In this document: one piece after another, positions 1 to 7,860 of the stretch
How the letters are laid out: each line of letters opens with the position of its first letter
How positions within the stretch are numbered: the first letter of the stretch is position 1
NCBI GenBank assembly: GCA_937899935.1
Contig: CALCOW010000012.1
Span: 1-9,806 of the forward strand
Direction of reading: 5' to 3'
Source of the DNA: an uncultured Phycisphaerae bacterium
GTDB lineage: Bacteria > Planctomycetota > Phycisphaerae > Phycisphaerales > SM1A02
DNA: 9,806 nucleotides
Notes under the pieces: generated by a model
Told to the model about the DNA's origin: nothing
Databases searched by the model: none
What the model saw: the letters and a program-made list of their open reading frames with translations, nothing else
Translations under genes and position numbers: made by a program

Positions 1-2587
1 CATCAGTCATTGGGTTAATGATGGTTTGTCGGCTGGTCCGTCCAAGAATAAGTTCCCGAAGTGGGACATCAATTTCTTTGCCCTTGTAGACGGCTCGCTT
101 GGGGATACCAAGTTTGGTTTTGCAGTCCTGCTCTGTAATCACCATGCCTTGGGCAACGTCATAGAGCTTACGTGTTAGATAGCCGGAGTCGGCCGTCTTC
201 AGCGCGGTGTCAGCAAGACCCTTTCGGGCACCGTGTGTTGAAGAGAAGTACTCAAGCACATTGAGACCTTCTCGGAAGTTTGAGCGAATTGGCGTTTCAA
301 TAATCTCGCCCGACGGTTTGGCCATCAGGCCACGCATGCCGGCAAGCTGCTGCATCTGGCTAATGTTGCCACGAGCACCCGAGGTTGACATCAAGTACAC
401 CGGGTTGAGGTACTTCACACCATCTTCAGAGTGAATCGGTGTTTCGGCACCGGTTTCCGGATTGCGGCGGTCATTCTTGAGTGTTTCCACCAGTGCTTGG
501 GTGACTTGTTCACGGCAATGGGCCCAGAGGTCAAGCAGCTGGTTATGGCGTTCGCGTTCAGTAATAGCACCAGCGCTGTAACTCTTTTCAACGCGATCGA
601 CGCGTTTTTGGGTTTCAGCAATGAGGTCGGTTTTTGCGGTTGGGGTTCTCAGGTCACCAATACCAATCGAAAGTCCAGAAACAGTTGAGGTCTTGAACCC
701 AACCTCTTTCATTGAGTCAAGTAATTCGAGTGTTGCTGGACGGCCCGCATAACGATACGTGTCATCGATCACCGCACTGCAACCTTTTTTGCCCAATGTG
801 CAGTTATAGAAGGGTAGCTGAGGATCTAGGACATCGTTAAAGAGCACGCGTCCAACAGTGGTGAGCACACGCTTATTGGCGGCGATTGCTGTGGCATTAC
901 CACCTTCTTGTTCAACCACTTCAGTGGAGGTTTGAAGCCGAACATAAATTGGATCATGCAAGTCAATGGTCTTGTGATCGAATGCCAGAATGGCTTCATG
1001 CGGATTCGCAAAGACCGGATACCTCTTCTTCTCTGGTTTTGGCTCCTCGAGCATCACCGTCAAGAAGTAGACGCCCATCACAATATCTTGACTCGGTGAA
1101 ACGATGGGGCGTCCATCAGCTGGCGAGAAGATGTTATGGGTGGAAAGCATGAGCACATGGGCTTCGACCTGTGCTTCGAGTGAAAGTGGCAAATGCACGG
1201 CCATTTGGTCGCCATCGAAGTCAGCGTTATATCCAGTGCAGACAAGAGGATGCAATGTAATAGCGTTGCCTTCAACAAGGACCGGTTCAAATGCTTGGAT
1301 ACCCATGCGGTGAAGTGTTGGTGCACGGTTCAACAGCACCGGGTGCTGGTAAATCACTTGCTCCAGAATGTCCCACACCTCAGGATCCCGTCGTTCCAGC
1401 ATGCGCTTGGCAGATTTGATAGTGTCGGCCAGTCCATGTTCTTTGAGACGACGAATGATGAACGGTTGATAAAGCTCCAAGGCAATCTTCTTCGGAAGAC
1501 CACATTGATGAAGCTTGAGTTCGGGTCCAACCACAATCACTGATCGAGCCGAATAGTCAACGCGCTTGCCAAGGAGATTCTCGCGGAACCGGCCCTGCTT
1601 GCCCTTGATCATGTCGGTCAGTGACTTGAGCGGACGATTTGAACTGCCCAGTACCGGACGGCGGCATCGACCGTTGTCGAATAGCGCATCCACGGCCTGC
1701 TGGAGCATGCGTTTTTCATTTCGAATAATGACCTCAGGTGCATTGAGGTCCATTAACTTTTTCAGGCGGTTATTTCGATTGATGATCCGACGGTAAAGAT
1801 CGTTCAGGTCACTGGTTGCGAAATTGCCTGATTCTAGAAGTACCAGTGGGCGCAGATCCGGTGGAATCACCGGAATCACGTCCATCACCATCCAAGTGAC
1901 GTCATTTTCAGAGTGCCTGATCTGCTCGACAAGCTTCAGTCGCTTGGAAAGGTCGCGAATCTTCTGTTTCGATCGTGTCTTCTCAAGGTCTTCTCGAATC
2001 GTGAAAGCGACCTCATGAAGGTCGAGTTCCTCGAGTAATTCACGAACTGCATCAGCACCCATGCTGCAGCGGAAAGCCGATGAGCCAAATTTCTCAACGG
2101 TGGTGCGATACTCGTCCTCAGTCAAAATTTGACCGCGTTCTAGATCAGTCGTGCCTGGATCGATAACGGCGTAATCTTGGAAGTAAATCACCTTCTCAAG
2201 ATCGGCAGTCTTCATATTGAGCAGGGTGCCAAGGCGACTCGGCAGCGCCTTGAAGAACCAAATATGTACGATTGGCGCCGCAAGATTGATATGCCCCATA
2301 CGTTTGCGACGAACACGCGAGTGGGTCACTTTAACGCCGCAGCGGTCACAGATAATGCCCTTAAATTTGGTTCCCTTGTACTTGCCGCAGGCGCACTCAT
2401 AATCCCGTTCCGGGCCAAAGATGCGCTCGCAAAACAGCCCGTCTTTTTCTGGGCGGTAGGTGCGGTAGTTAATTGTCTCTGGTTTCTTGACCTCACCAAA
2501 GCTCCAACTACGAATGTCGTTGGGGCTGGCTAAGGTAATCTTGACAGAACCAAAGTCGTTGACTCGATCAAAGACCGTATCGACCAT
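1..2587 (-). CDS. rpoC: RNA polymerase subunit beta' (3' end beyond window)
   Basis: This encodes the beta' subunit, which with beta forms the RNA polymerase active centre. About 862 codons read without a stop from the ATG at 2587-2585 to the left edge; the C-terminal part lies outside. The N-terminal zinc site is visible as C65, C67, C80 and C83 (CAC then CDRC). The Mg-binding signature NADFDGDQMA starts at residue 454, giving catalytic D456, D458 and D460, nearly the same numbering as in E. coli. The bridge helix spans roughly residues 779-815 (STHGARKGLADTALKTADSG). C822 in EQDC is the first ligand of the second zinc site; its partners fall outside the window. The start is chosen because GAGGAG (2602-2597) lies 9 bases upstream and the product begins MVDTVFDRVNDF, as expected for this family. 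It follows rpoB by 63 bases and is probably cotranscribed with it. No frameshift was seen. Confidence 0.97.
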   Translation of the reverse strand, partial: MVDTVFDRVNDFGSVKITLASPNDIRSWSFGEVKKPETINYRTYRPEKDGLFCERIFGPERDYECACGKYKGTKFKGIICDRCGVKVTHSRVRRKRMGHINLAAPIVHIWFFKALPSRLGTLLNMKTADLEKVIYFQDYAVIDPGTTDLERGQILTEDEYRTTVEKFGSSAFRCSMGADAVRELLEELDLHEVAFTIREDLEKTRSKQKIRDLSKRLKLVEQIRHSENDVTWMVMDVIPVIPPDLRPLVLLESGNFATSDLNDLYRRIINRNNRLKKLMDLNAPEVIIRNEKRMLQQAVDALFDNGRCRRPVLGSSNRPLKSLTDMIKGKQGRFRENLLGKRVDYSARSVIVVGPELKLHQCGLPKKIALELYQPFIIRRLKEHGLADTIKSAKRMLERRDPEVWDILEQVIYQHPVLLNRAPTLHRMGIQAFEPVLVEGNAITLHPLVCTGYNADFDGDQMAVHLPLSLEAQVEAHVLMLSTHNIFSPADGRPIVSPSQDIVMGVYFLTVMLEEPKPEKKRYPVFANPHEAILAFDHKTIDLHDPIYVRLQTSTEVVEQEGGNATAIAANKRVLTTVGRVLFNDVLDPQLPFYNCTLGKKGCSAVIDDTYRYAGRPATLELLDSMKEVGFKTSTVSGLSIGIGDLRTPTAKTDLIAETQKRVDRVEKSYSAGAITERERHNQLLDLWAHCREQVTQALVETLKNDRRNPETGAETPIHSEDGVKYLNPVYLMSTSGARGNISQMQQLAGMRGLMAKPSGEIIETPIRSNFREGLNVLEYFSSTHGARKGLADTALKTADSGYLTRKLYDVAQGMVITEQDCKTKLGIPKRAVYKGKEIDVPLRELILGRTSRQTIINPMTD

Positions 2588-2596
2588 AACAGACTG

Positions 2597-2602
2597 CTCC
2601 TC
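2597..2602 (-). promoter_or_regulatory. Ribosome binding site of rpoC
   Basis: The minus strand reads GAGGAG here, 9 bases before the rpoC ATG at 2587. It fixes the start. An ATG further upstream in the rpoB-rpoC gap is in a different frame. The rest of the 63-base gap shows no terminator or clear promoter. Confidence 0.75.
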
Positions 2603-2650
2603 GGCAAAAGATCCTCATGCATTCACGTTCTCGTTGGCTCAGAGAGAGCA

Positions 2651-5600
2651 CTACAAGAGGCTTCCGCCGTCAATTTGTTCCTTCTCAAGCGAGATATTCA
2701 TGCCAAGACCACGAATTTCATGGCAGAGCACATCGAAAACGACAGGCATGCCAGCTTCTAGGACATTCGTACCCTTGACCATCGAATCAAAGATTTTGGT
2801 GCGCCCCTCAACGTCGTCACTCTTGACCGTGAGTAACTCTTGGAGCACATAAGCAGCGCCGTACCCTTCAAGGGCCCAGACTTCCATTTCGCCAAAGCGC
2901 TGGCCACCAGTGCGAGCTTTGCCACCCAAGGGTTGCTGGGTGATCAAACTGTAAGGCCCAGTGGCCCGAGCGTGGATCTTGTCATCCACTAAGTGGTGCA
3001 GTTTTAGCATGTACATATAACCAGCCGAAGTCTTCTGGTGGAAAGGCTCGCCAGTACGGCCATCGTAGAGCTGGACCTTGCCATCAAAGGGGACTTCTGC
3101 CAGAAGTTCGCGCGGAGTGCCAGCATCAGCTTCACCGCGTTCGAATTTTTCCAAACGGTCGCGGACATGCGTATTGGCTTCATCAATGGCAGCCAACACT
3201 TCGTGCTCAGTGGCTCCATCAAAAACAGGGGTGCGAGCTTTGAAGTTGAGCACCCTGCAGGCCCATCCCAAGTGAAGCTCCAACAACTGGCCGACATTCA
3301 TTCGGGAAGGGACACCCAAGGGGTTGAGCAGGATGTCAACAGGCGTGCCATCTTCTAAGAATGGCATATCTTCTTCTGGAACGATTCGGGCAATAACACC
3401 TTTGTTTCCGTGGCGGCCGGCCATCTTGTCACCAACGGAGAGTTGGCGTTTGGTGGCTAAATACACTTTGACAGACTCAAGCACACCGGAAGGCAGTTCA
3501 TCGCCGCGCTTCATATGTGCAAGGCGTCGTTGTTTCTCTTCCTCGATTGCTTCAATGCGGGGCCAGAACTGGCTGCGCACTTTGACGGCAGAGGCCTTGG
3601 CGTCTTTATTGCCCTTGATCCACTTTTCGTCGAAGTTTTCAATCTGTTCGAGAATGACTTCAGGAATATCAGAAGCACCGACACGCTGACGCGTCGCAGC
3701 ATCCACCATCTCAGTTTCAAGGATGGTGTTCATCTTCTGGATCATCTGCTTGAACAGCGAGATGGCTTTTTCGTTCATCTCGGCTTCATACTCAGCCATG
3801 TCGACTTTGAGTTGGGCCTTCTGTTCATCAGAGAGGTGCATTCGGCGGCTAAAACGTTTGGCGCCAATCACAACACCATTGGTGCCAGCAGGAACTTCCA
3901 GTGAGTCATTCTTAACATCTTCACCAGCGCGTCCAAAGATGGCATGGAGAAGTTTTTCTTCTGGAGTCAGTTCAGATTTGCTCTTGGGGCTGACTTTGCC
4001 AACCAAGACATCGCCAGGACCCACTGAGGCGCCGATTCGAATGACACCATGCTCGTCAAGATTGCGAAGCATCTTCTCTGAAACGTTGGGAATGTCACGT
4101 GTGAATTCTTCACGTCCAAGTTTGGTTTCACGGATCTCGACATCGAATGATTCAATGTGGATAGAGGTGAAGGTGTCATCTTTGACTAAACGTTCAGAGA
4201 TGACAATGGCATCCTCGAAGTTGTAGCCATCAAAAGTACTGAAGGCGACCAATGCATTCTTGCCGATTGCCAGTTCACCCAGTGAGGTCGAAGACCCATC
4301 AGCCAGTATCTGGCCTTCTTCAATTTGTTGGCCAAGGCGAACCAATGGACGCTGGTTTTGGCACGTGCGCTCATTGAGGCCTCGGAACTTGCGAAGCTCA
4401 TACTCATCAGCGTCATCAATAATGATGCGTTCTGCATCAACATAGGTGACGGTGCCGCCACGGCTTGCTTTAACAAGCATGCCAGAGAACACGCCAGCGG
4501 ATGCTTCCATGCCGGTGCCCACCAGGGGCGGTTCGACTTTGACCAATGGTACAGCCTGCCGCTGCATGTTCGATCCCATCAACGCTCTATTGGCATCATC
4601 ATGCTCTAAGAACGGGATCAGTGAGGCAGATACACCGACAATCTGTTTGGGTGAAATATCGATGTAGTTAACTTCTTCTGCAGTGACCTGAGCAAGTTCA
4701 CCACCAACACGCGCGAGCACGAGACCGGAACCAATTTGCCCGCTCTCGTCAAGAACATCTTTCGTTGCAAGAACACTTCGCATTTCCTCATCAGCGCGAA
4801 GGTAGTCAACTTCGCCGGTAACGTTCCCTTTGGTCACACGCTGGTATGGAGTCTTGAGGAAACCGTATTCATCAATTTCGGCGTACAGACCAAGTGAAGC
4901 AATGAGTCCAATGTTGGTGCCTTCGGGGGTCTCAATTGGGCAGATACGACCGTAGTGAGAAATATGTACGTCGCGGACTTCGAAGCCAGCTCGCTTACGA
5001 TTCAGGCCACCGGGCCCCAGAGCAGACAGGCGCCGCTCATGGACAAGCATCGAAAGTGGGTTGGTCTGATCAACAACTTGTGAGAGTTCACTTCTTCCAA
5101 AGAAGAATTCGATGGCACTACTAATTGATTTCGAATTAACCAGATCAGCAATCTTGCTTAACTCATCTGGCTCTTTGACACTCATTCGCTCTTGGACCGT
5201 ACGACGCAGCTTCAAGAAGCCTTTTCGCATTTCCTCGACGGCCAGTTCATCAAGTGTTCGCAACCGGCGGTTGCCAAGATGATCGATGTCATCGGTCAGA
5301 GCCTTTGTACGCGTAGCACGAAGCTCCATGATGTATTTAACGACCCGAAGGAAATCATCGGGGCCGATATACATGATGTCCTCGGGCACATCGAGCTCGA
5401 ATTTTCGGTTGATACGGAAACGCCCGACTTTTCCAAGTCGATAGCGGTTCTCATCAAAGAACTTCTCGCGGAATAACGCTTTGGCTTTGTCTATCTGTGG
5501 TGGGTTGCCTGGTCGCAGCCTTCCATAGATGCGTAGCAGTGCGGCCTCGTGCTCGGAGATGTCGCCAAGGAAATCAAGCCGTTCTGCAGCCAAGGTGTTG

Positions 5601-6469
5601 AGGATGAGTGGATCAGCCGGATCTTCAATGACGCGAACCTTTTTGAAGCCCGAAGACTGAATTGCTTCAGCCCCATCACCGATCAACTCACCGATACGAC
5701 ACAATTCCTCGCCTGTTTCCTGATCAATGATGAGATCTGCTGAATAGTGCTCAGGGCTCACTTTCTTAGCAGGCACTTCCTTGATGTCATAAAACTCACT
5801 GAGCAGCCCATCAGTGGTGCTCAAAGGCGGTGGGTTCTTGTCGTCTTCTTTGGAGGGATCCCATAGAGCACGAAGGAAAGAGGGGGCAGCAATCTTTGTG
5901 GATTGATCAATCCGCAGCGCCAAGACATCTTTCTTCGTCACTTCAACTTCAATCCAGCTACCGCGCTCTGGAATAATGCGGGCTGAGTGAAGTGGGCGAT
6001 CACCGAGATCGGTCACGACTGAGAAGTCGACGCCTGGTGAACGATGGAGTTGGCTCACAATGACGCGTTCAGCACCATTGACGATGAACTCGCCGCCACC
6101 CATCATCACAGGAATTTCACCCAAGTAGATCTCTTCTTCGACAATTTCGGAGACACCATCCCGTACCAGGCGGACGCCTATTCGGAATGGGTAACCAAAC
6201 GTCAGTCGGAGCTCTTTACACTCATCACGGGTATACCTTGGTTCATCCAGCTTGTAGTAGAGGTACTCAAGCCTCATTGAGCCGTCATACGACTCAATCG
6301 GAAAGACCTCACGAAGCAAACTCTCGAGACCCGTGTGTTTGTCACGCGTTTCGTGCGTATGCTTGTTCTGGATAAAACGTTCATATGCCTGTCGCTGAAC
6401 CTTCGTCAGGTCAGGTACAGGGACCGCATCGCCGCGCTTGGAGAAGCAGCGCACCGTCACTTCAGTCAT
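2651..6469 (-). CDS. rpoB: RNA polymerase subunit beta
   Basis: This encodes the beta subunit of RNA polymerase, 1272 residues, between the sizes of E. coli (1342) and Thermus (about 1119). The protrusion and lobe occupy about residues 20-450. The fork and rifampicin region (GRSELSQVVDQTNPL onward) is at 458-484, followed by GFEVRDVHISHYGRICPIETPEG near 495-517. The catalytic-centre segment GDKMAGRHGNKG is at 1013-1024, with the conserved lysines K1015 and K1023. A charged, probably helical insertion lies at about 875-1000, where the E. coli beta insertion i9 sits. The C-terminal clamp part starts near GGQRFGEMEVWALE (1188-1201). The start ATG has GAGG at 6480-6477, 7 bases upstream. The protein is intact and ends GGSLL. 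Position 465 is Val where E. coli has Phe514, a rifampicin-pocket residue (see findings). A 320-base untranslated gap separates it from rplL. Confidence 0.98.
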   Translation of the reverse strand: MTEVTVRCFSKRGDAVPVPDLTKVQRQAYERFIQNKHTHETRDKHTGLESLLREVFPIESYDGSMRLEYLYYKLDEPRYTRDECKELRLTFGYPFRIGVRLVRDGVSEIVEEEIYLGEIPVMMGGGEFIVNGAERVIVSQLHRSPGVDFSVVTDLGDRPLHSARIIPERGSWIEVEVTKKDVLALRIDQSTKIAAPSFLRALWDPSKEDDKNPPPLSTTDGLLSEFYDIKEVPAKKVSPEHYSADLIIDQETGEELCRIGELIGDGAEAIQSSGFKKVRVIEDPADPLILNTLAAERLDFLGDISEHEAALLRIYGRLRPGNPPQIDKAKALFREKFFDENRYRLGKVGRFRINRKFELDVPEDIMYIGPDDFLRVVKYIMELRATRTKALTDDIDHLGNRRLRTLDELAVEEMRKGFLKLRRTVQERMSVKEPDELSKIADLVNSKSISSAIEFFFGRSELSQVVDQTNPLSMLVHERRLSALGPGGLNRKRAGFEVRDVHISHYGRICPIETPEGTNIGLIASLGLYAEIDEYGFLKTPYQRVTKGNVTGEVDYLRADEEMRSVLATKDVLDESGQIGSGLVLARVGGELAQVTAEEVNYIDISPKQIVGVSASLIPFLEHDDANRALMGSNMQRQAVPLVKVEPPLVGTGMEASAGVFSGMLVKASRGGTVTYVDAERIIIDDADEYELRKFRGLNERTCQNQRPLVRLGQQIEEGQILADGSSTSLGELAIGKNALVAFSTFDGYNFEDAIVISERLVKDDTFTSIHIESFDVEIRETKLGREEFTRDIPNVSEKMLRNLDEHGVIRIGASVGPGDVLVGKVSPKSKSELTPEEKLLHAIFGRAGEDVKNDSLEVPAGTNGVVIGAKRFSRRMHLSDEQKAQLKVDMAEYEAEMNEKAISLFKQMIQKMNTILETEMVDAATRQRVGASDIPEVILEQIENFDEKWIKGNKDAKASAVKVRSQFWPRIEAIEEEKQRRLAHMKRGDELPSGVLESVKVYLATKRQLSVGDKMAGRHGNKGVIARIVPEEDMPFLEDGTPVDILLNPLGVPSRMNVGQLLELHLGWACRVLNFKARTPVFDGATEHEVLAAIDEANTHVRDRLEKFERGEADAGTPRELLAEVPFDGKVQLYDGRTGEPFHQKTSAGYMYMLKLHHLVDDKIHARATGPYSLITQQPLGGKARTGGQRFGEMEVWALEGYGAAYVLQELLTVKSDDVEGRTKIFDSMVKGTNVLEAGMPVVFDVLCHEIRGLGMNISLEKEQIDGGSLL

Positions 6470-6486
6470 CGATCCACCTCAAATAC

Positions 6487-6505
6487 CGACACGAGCATCA
6501 TGTCG
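6487..6505 (-). promoter_or_regulatory. Hairpin adjacent to the rpoB ribosome binding site
   Basis: The minus-strand RNA reads CGACAU GAUGCUC GUGUCG, a 6-bp stem (one G-U pair) with a 7-base loop. It ends 6 bases before the rpoB Shine-Dalgarno sequence at 6480-6477. The stem is seen directly. A role in rpoB translation or processing is inference, and a stem this short can occur by chance. Confidence 0.35.
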
Positions 6506-6659
6506 TAAGTAGGATGCGTACGATTTATCTATACGTATTTTTGCTAAAAAACACCTGTTCACGCCGAGCAAAGCATCGTACCTACCCAGGAACAACTCAT
6601 CAAGCCAGGATGGCCCCCTTCTTCAGATTCTCACCTGGAAGAGGAAGTTGCTTGTCGGC

Positions 6660-6676
6660 GAGGACAAGGAGTCCTC
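6660..6676 (-). promoter_or_regulatory. 6-bp hairpin in the rplL-rpoB gap
   Basis: A perfect inverted repeat, GAGGAC/GTCCTC with a 5-base loop, lies mid-gap and is followed on the plus side by a GGGG/CCCC hairpin (6678-6692). There is no U-run directly after it in the operon direction, so it is not an intrinsic terminator for rplL. It could be part of an attenuator or processing region. Confidence 0.35.
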
Positions 6677-6729
6677 AGGGGCTCAAAACCCCATTTTTAG
6701 AGCAAAAAACACATAGACGGTTCCATGGG

Positions 6730-6777
6730 TTCGGCCACAAGCCCCGATTCGATGCTTGAAAGGGGGCATGAGCCAAA
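6730..6777 (-). promoter_or_regulatory. Long imperfect stem-loop 12 bases after the rplL stop
   Basis: In operon RNA, UUUGGC (6777-6772) pairs with GCCGAA (6735-6730). GCCCC (6767-6763) pairs with GGGGC (6745-6741), and UUC (6760-6758) pairs with GAA (6750-6748) around a 7-base loop. A small bulge and internal loops separate the three stems. The result is about 14 pairs plus possible extra pairs between UCAU and UUGUG. It lacks an immediate U-tract, so it resembles a processing or pausing element more than a terminator. The pairings are read by eye; no energy was computed. Confidence 0.45.
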
Positions 6778-6789
6778 CACAAAAATTAC

Positions 6790-7203
6790 TTACTTGACGT
6801 TGACCTGAGCCCCAGCCTCTTCGAGCTTGGCCTTGAGAGCATCGGCCTCGTCCTTGCTGGCCTTCTCTTTGATGGCCTTGGGAGCTTCGTCGACCAGCGC
6901 CTTGGCTTCTTTCAGTCCCAGTCCAGTGGCTTCGCGGACAGCCTTAATGACCTGGATCTTCTTATCGCCAGCACTCTCAAGAACGACATCAAATTCAGTC
7001 TGTTCTTCAGTGCCACCACCGTCGCCATCACCGCCGCCAGCGGCCATCATGACAGCACCGCCAGCTGCGGGCTCAATGCCATAGGCATCTTTCATGTAAT
7101 CCGCGAGATCAACTGCTTGCTTGAGCGTCAACGAGGCGATTTCATCACCAAGTTTGGTCACGGCCGCCTCAAATTCTTTGGTTGCTGTTGCTTCTTCTGA
7201 CAT
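6790..7203 (-). CDS. rplL: 50S ribosomal protein L7/L12
   Basis: L7/L12 forms the mobile stalk that recruits and activates translation GTPases and is present in several copies per ribosome. The protein is 137 residues (E. coli about 120). The N-terminal dimerisation and L10-binding domain spans about 1-43. A flexible hinge spans about 44-68. The C-terminal factor-binding domain runs from F71 onward, with the signature GLGLKEAKALV at 94-104 and the end AQVNVK. The start is set at ATG 7203 (MSEEATATK). A longer in-frame reading upstream adds 22 residues unlike L12. Possible Shine-Dalgarno sequences are AAGAG (7213-7209, spacing 5) and GGAG (7219-7216, spacing 12). The hinge is unusual: residues 56-64 are GGGDGDGGG rather than the common Ala/Pro-rich type. 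It lies 111 bases after rplJ. Confidence 0.97.
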   Translation of the reverse strand: MSEEATATKEFEAAVTKLGDEIASLTLKQAVDLADYMKDAYGIEPAAGGAVMMAAGGGDGDGGGTEEQTEFDVVLESAGDKKIQVIKAVREATGLGLKEAKALVDEAPKAIKEKASKDEADALKAKLEEAGAQVNVK

Positions 7204-7243
7204 GGTTTCTCTTAACTCCAATCGATTTAATCCATCCAAGAGG

Positions 7244-7258
7244 AGCCGACATACGGCT
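7244..7258 (-). promoter_or_regulatory. Small hairpin upstream of rplL
   Basis: AGCCG and CGGCT (5 bp, 5-base loop) form a perfect inverted repeat about 40 bases before the rplL start. It follows the neighbouring hairpin at 7261-7276 by two bases, so the two could stack in the RNA. Function unknown; it might set rplL translation or stability. Confidence 0.3.
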
Positions 7259-7260
7259 TT

Positions 7261-7276
7261 TAACCCCACGGGGCCA
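7261..7276 (-). promoter_or_regulatory. Small GC-rich hairpin in the rplJ-rplL gap
   Basis: The operon RNA reads UGGCCC CGUG GGGUUA, a 6-bp stem (including two G-U pairs) with a 4-base loop. No U-run follows, so it is not a terminator. Together with 7244-7258 it makes the 111-base gap markedly structured. Confidence 0.3.
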
Positions 7277-7302
7277 GTTGAATGTGATGATGTCTGCTCT
7301 TT

Positions 7303-7328
7303 AAAAAAAAGTCCTTACGCGACCTTTT
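7303..7328 (-). terminator. Weak terminator-like element overlapping the rplJ stop codon
   Basis: In operon RNA, AAAAG (7328-7324) can pair with CUUUU (7311-7307). UC (7322-7321) pairs with GA (7313-7312), leaving one bulged G and a 7-base loop containing the rplJ UAA. Eight consecutive U residues (7310-7303) make up part of the stem and continue past it. Only two to three pairs are G-C, so it would be a leaky terminator or pause site at most. Since rplL must be expressed strongly, read-through must be common. The U8 run is certain; the function is inference. Confidence 0.3.
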
Positions 7329-7860
7329 CGATACTCTTTCCTTCTTCGAGACGTGTTTGTATCTCTTTGATGATGCCAAGAATTTGACCACCAGGTCCCT
7401 TGGCGGCGCCAACAGCATTGCCAGCTGGTGACAAGACCAACTGAACAACTTTGGCTTGTGCCTCTTCGCGGGTTGGGAATTTGCTGAGTTGCTTGACACC
7501 GGCATCGCCCTCAAACAGTTGCCCATCGAGGACAGCGGCTTTGAGTTCAAGCTCATTAATCTTCTTCGCCCAGGACACCAGTGCTCGTGCTACATCAACA
7601 ACCGACTCGCCTCCGTAGGCGATCGCTGACGGGCCATCTAAACAAACGCCCAGCGGCTCTAAGCTGGTTCCTTCAAATGCATGTCGTGCAAGCGTGTTTT
7701 TTACCACGGTGACACGAATATCATTCTCAAGTAGGCCGAGGCGAAGTTCATTGTTGTCATTCGCTTCGATTCCACGGATATCGACGACCACCGCTGACTC
7801 CAGATCACTAAAGCGTGACTGGTAGGTCTTCATGATCATTTCTTTGACAGGCTTACTCAT
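7315..7860 (-). CDS. rplJ: 50S ribosomal protein L10
   Basis: L10 anchors the L7/L12 dimers to the ribosome base next to L11, and in E. coli the L10-L12 complex represses its own mRNA. The protein is 181 residues, somewhat longer than the E. coli protein (165). The conserved motif VVKNTLARHA is at 52-61. The segment LSKFPTREEAQAK is at 125-137. A C-terminal helix after the GPGGQ linker (about 155-175) is where L12 dimers bind in the family. The start ATG at 7860 is supported by AAGGAA (7874-7869) about 9 bases upstream and by a normal L10 N-terminus. It lies only 24 bases after rplA, so the long separate L10 leader of the E. coli arrangement is absent. The stop codon sits inside a terminator-like element. 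Confidence 0.97.
   Translation of the reverse strand: MSKPVKEMIMKTYQSRFSDLESAVVVDIRGIEANDNNELRLGLLENDIRVTVVKNTLARHAFEGTSLEPLGVCLDGPSAIAYGGESVVDVARALVSWAKKINELELKAAVLDGQLFEGDAGVKQLSKFPTREEAQAKVVQLVLSPAGNAVGAAKGPGGQILGIIKEIQTRLEEGKSIEKVA

Larger units (their letters stand above)
6470..6789 (-). other. rplL-rpoB intergenic region with several hairpins
   Basis: These 320 bases contain no convincing gene. Read as operon RNA they hold, in order: a long imperfect stem-loop just after the rplL stop (6730-6777); a U6 run at 6709-6704 about 20 bases after it; a 4-bp GGGG/CCCC hairpin (6678-6692); a perfect 6-bp hairpin (6660-6676); another U6 run at 6551-6546; and a hairpin (6487-6505) next to the rpoB ribosome binding site. 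In E. coli the rplL-rpoB gap is similarly long and holds an attenuator and an RNase III processing site (established). An equivalent role here is inference. I found no promoter with both a good -35 and a good -10 box. Confidence 0.55.

Noticed and set aside
3723..4226. Plus-strand open frame of 167 codons opposite rpoB
   Set aside because: Antisense shadow of conserved rpoB sequence, Ser-rich, with no domain or convincing start context.
6678..6697. Terminator-like GGGG-loop-CCCC followed by ATTTTT on the plus strand in the rplL-rpoB gap
   Set aside because: The stem is only 4 bp and no plus-strand gene lies upstream. It could stop antisense transcripts but there is no support for that.
6385..6759. 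Plus-strand open frame of 124 codons overlapping the rpoB start and the rplL-rpoB gap
   Set aside because: It is antisense to the conserved rpoB N-terminus and continues by chance into the gap. It has low-complexity, Arg-rich composition and no recognisable domain.
7204..7269. 22-residue N-terminal extension of L7/L12
   Set aside because: The extension is unlike L7/L12 N-termini and covers the hairpin region. ATG 7203 gives the expected MSEE-type start.
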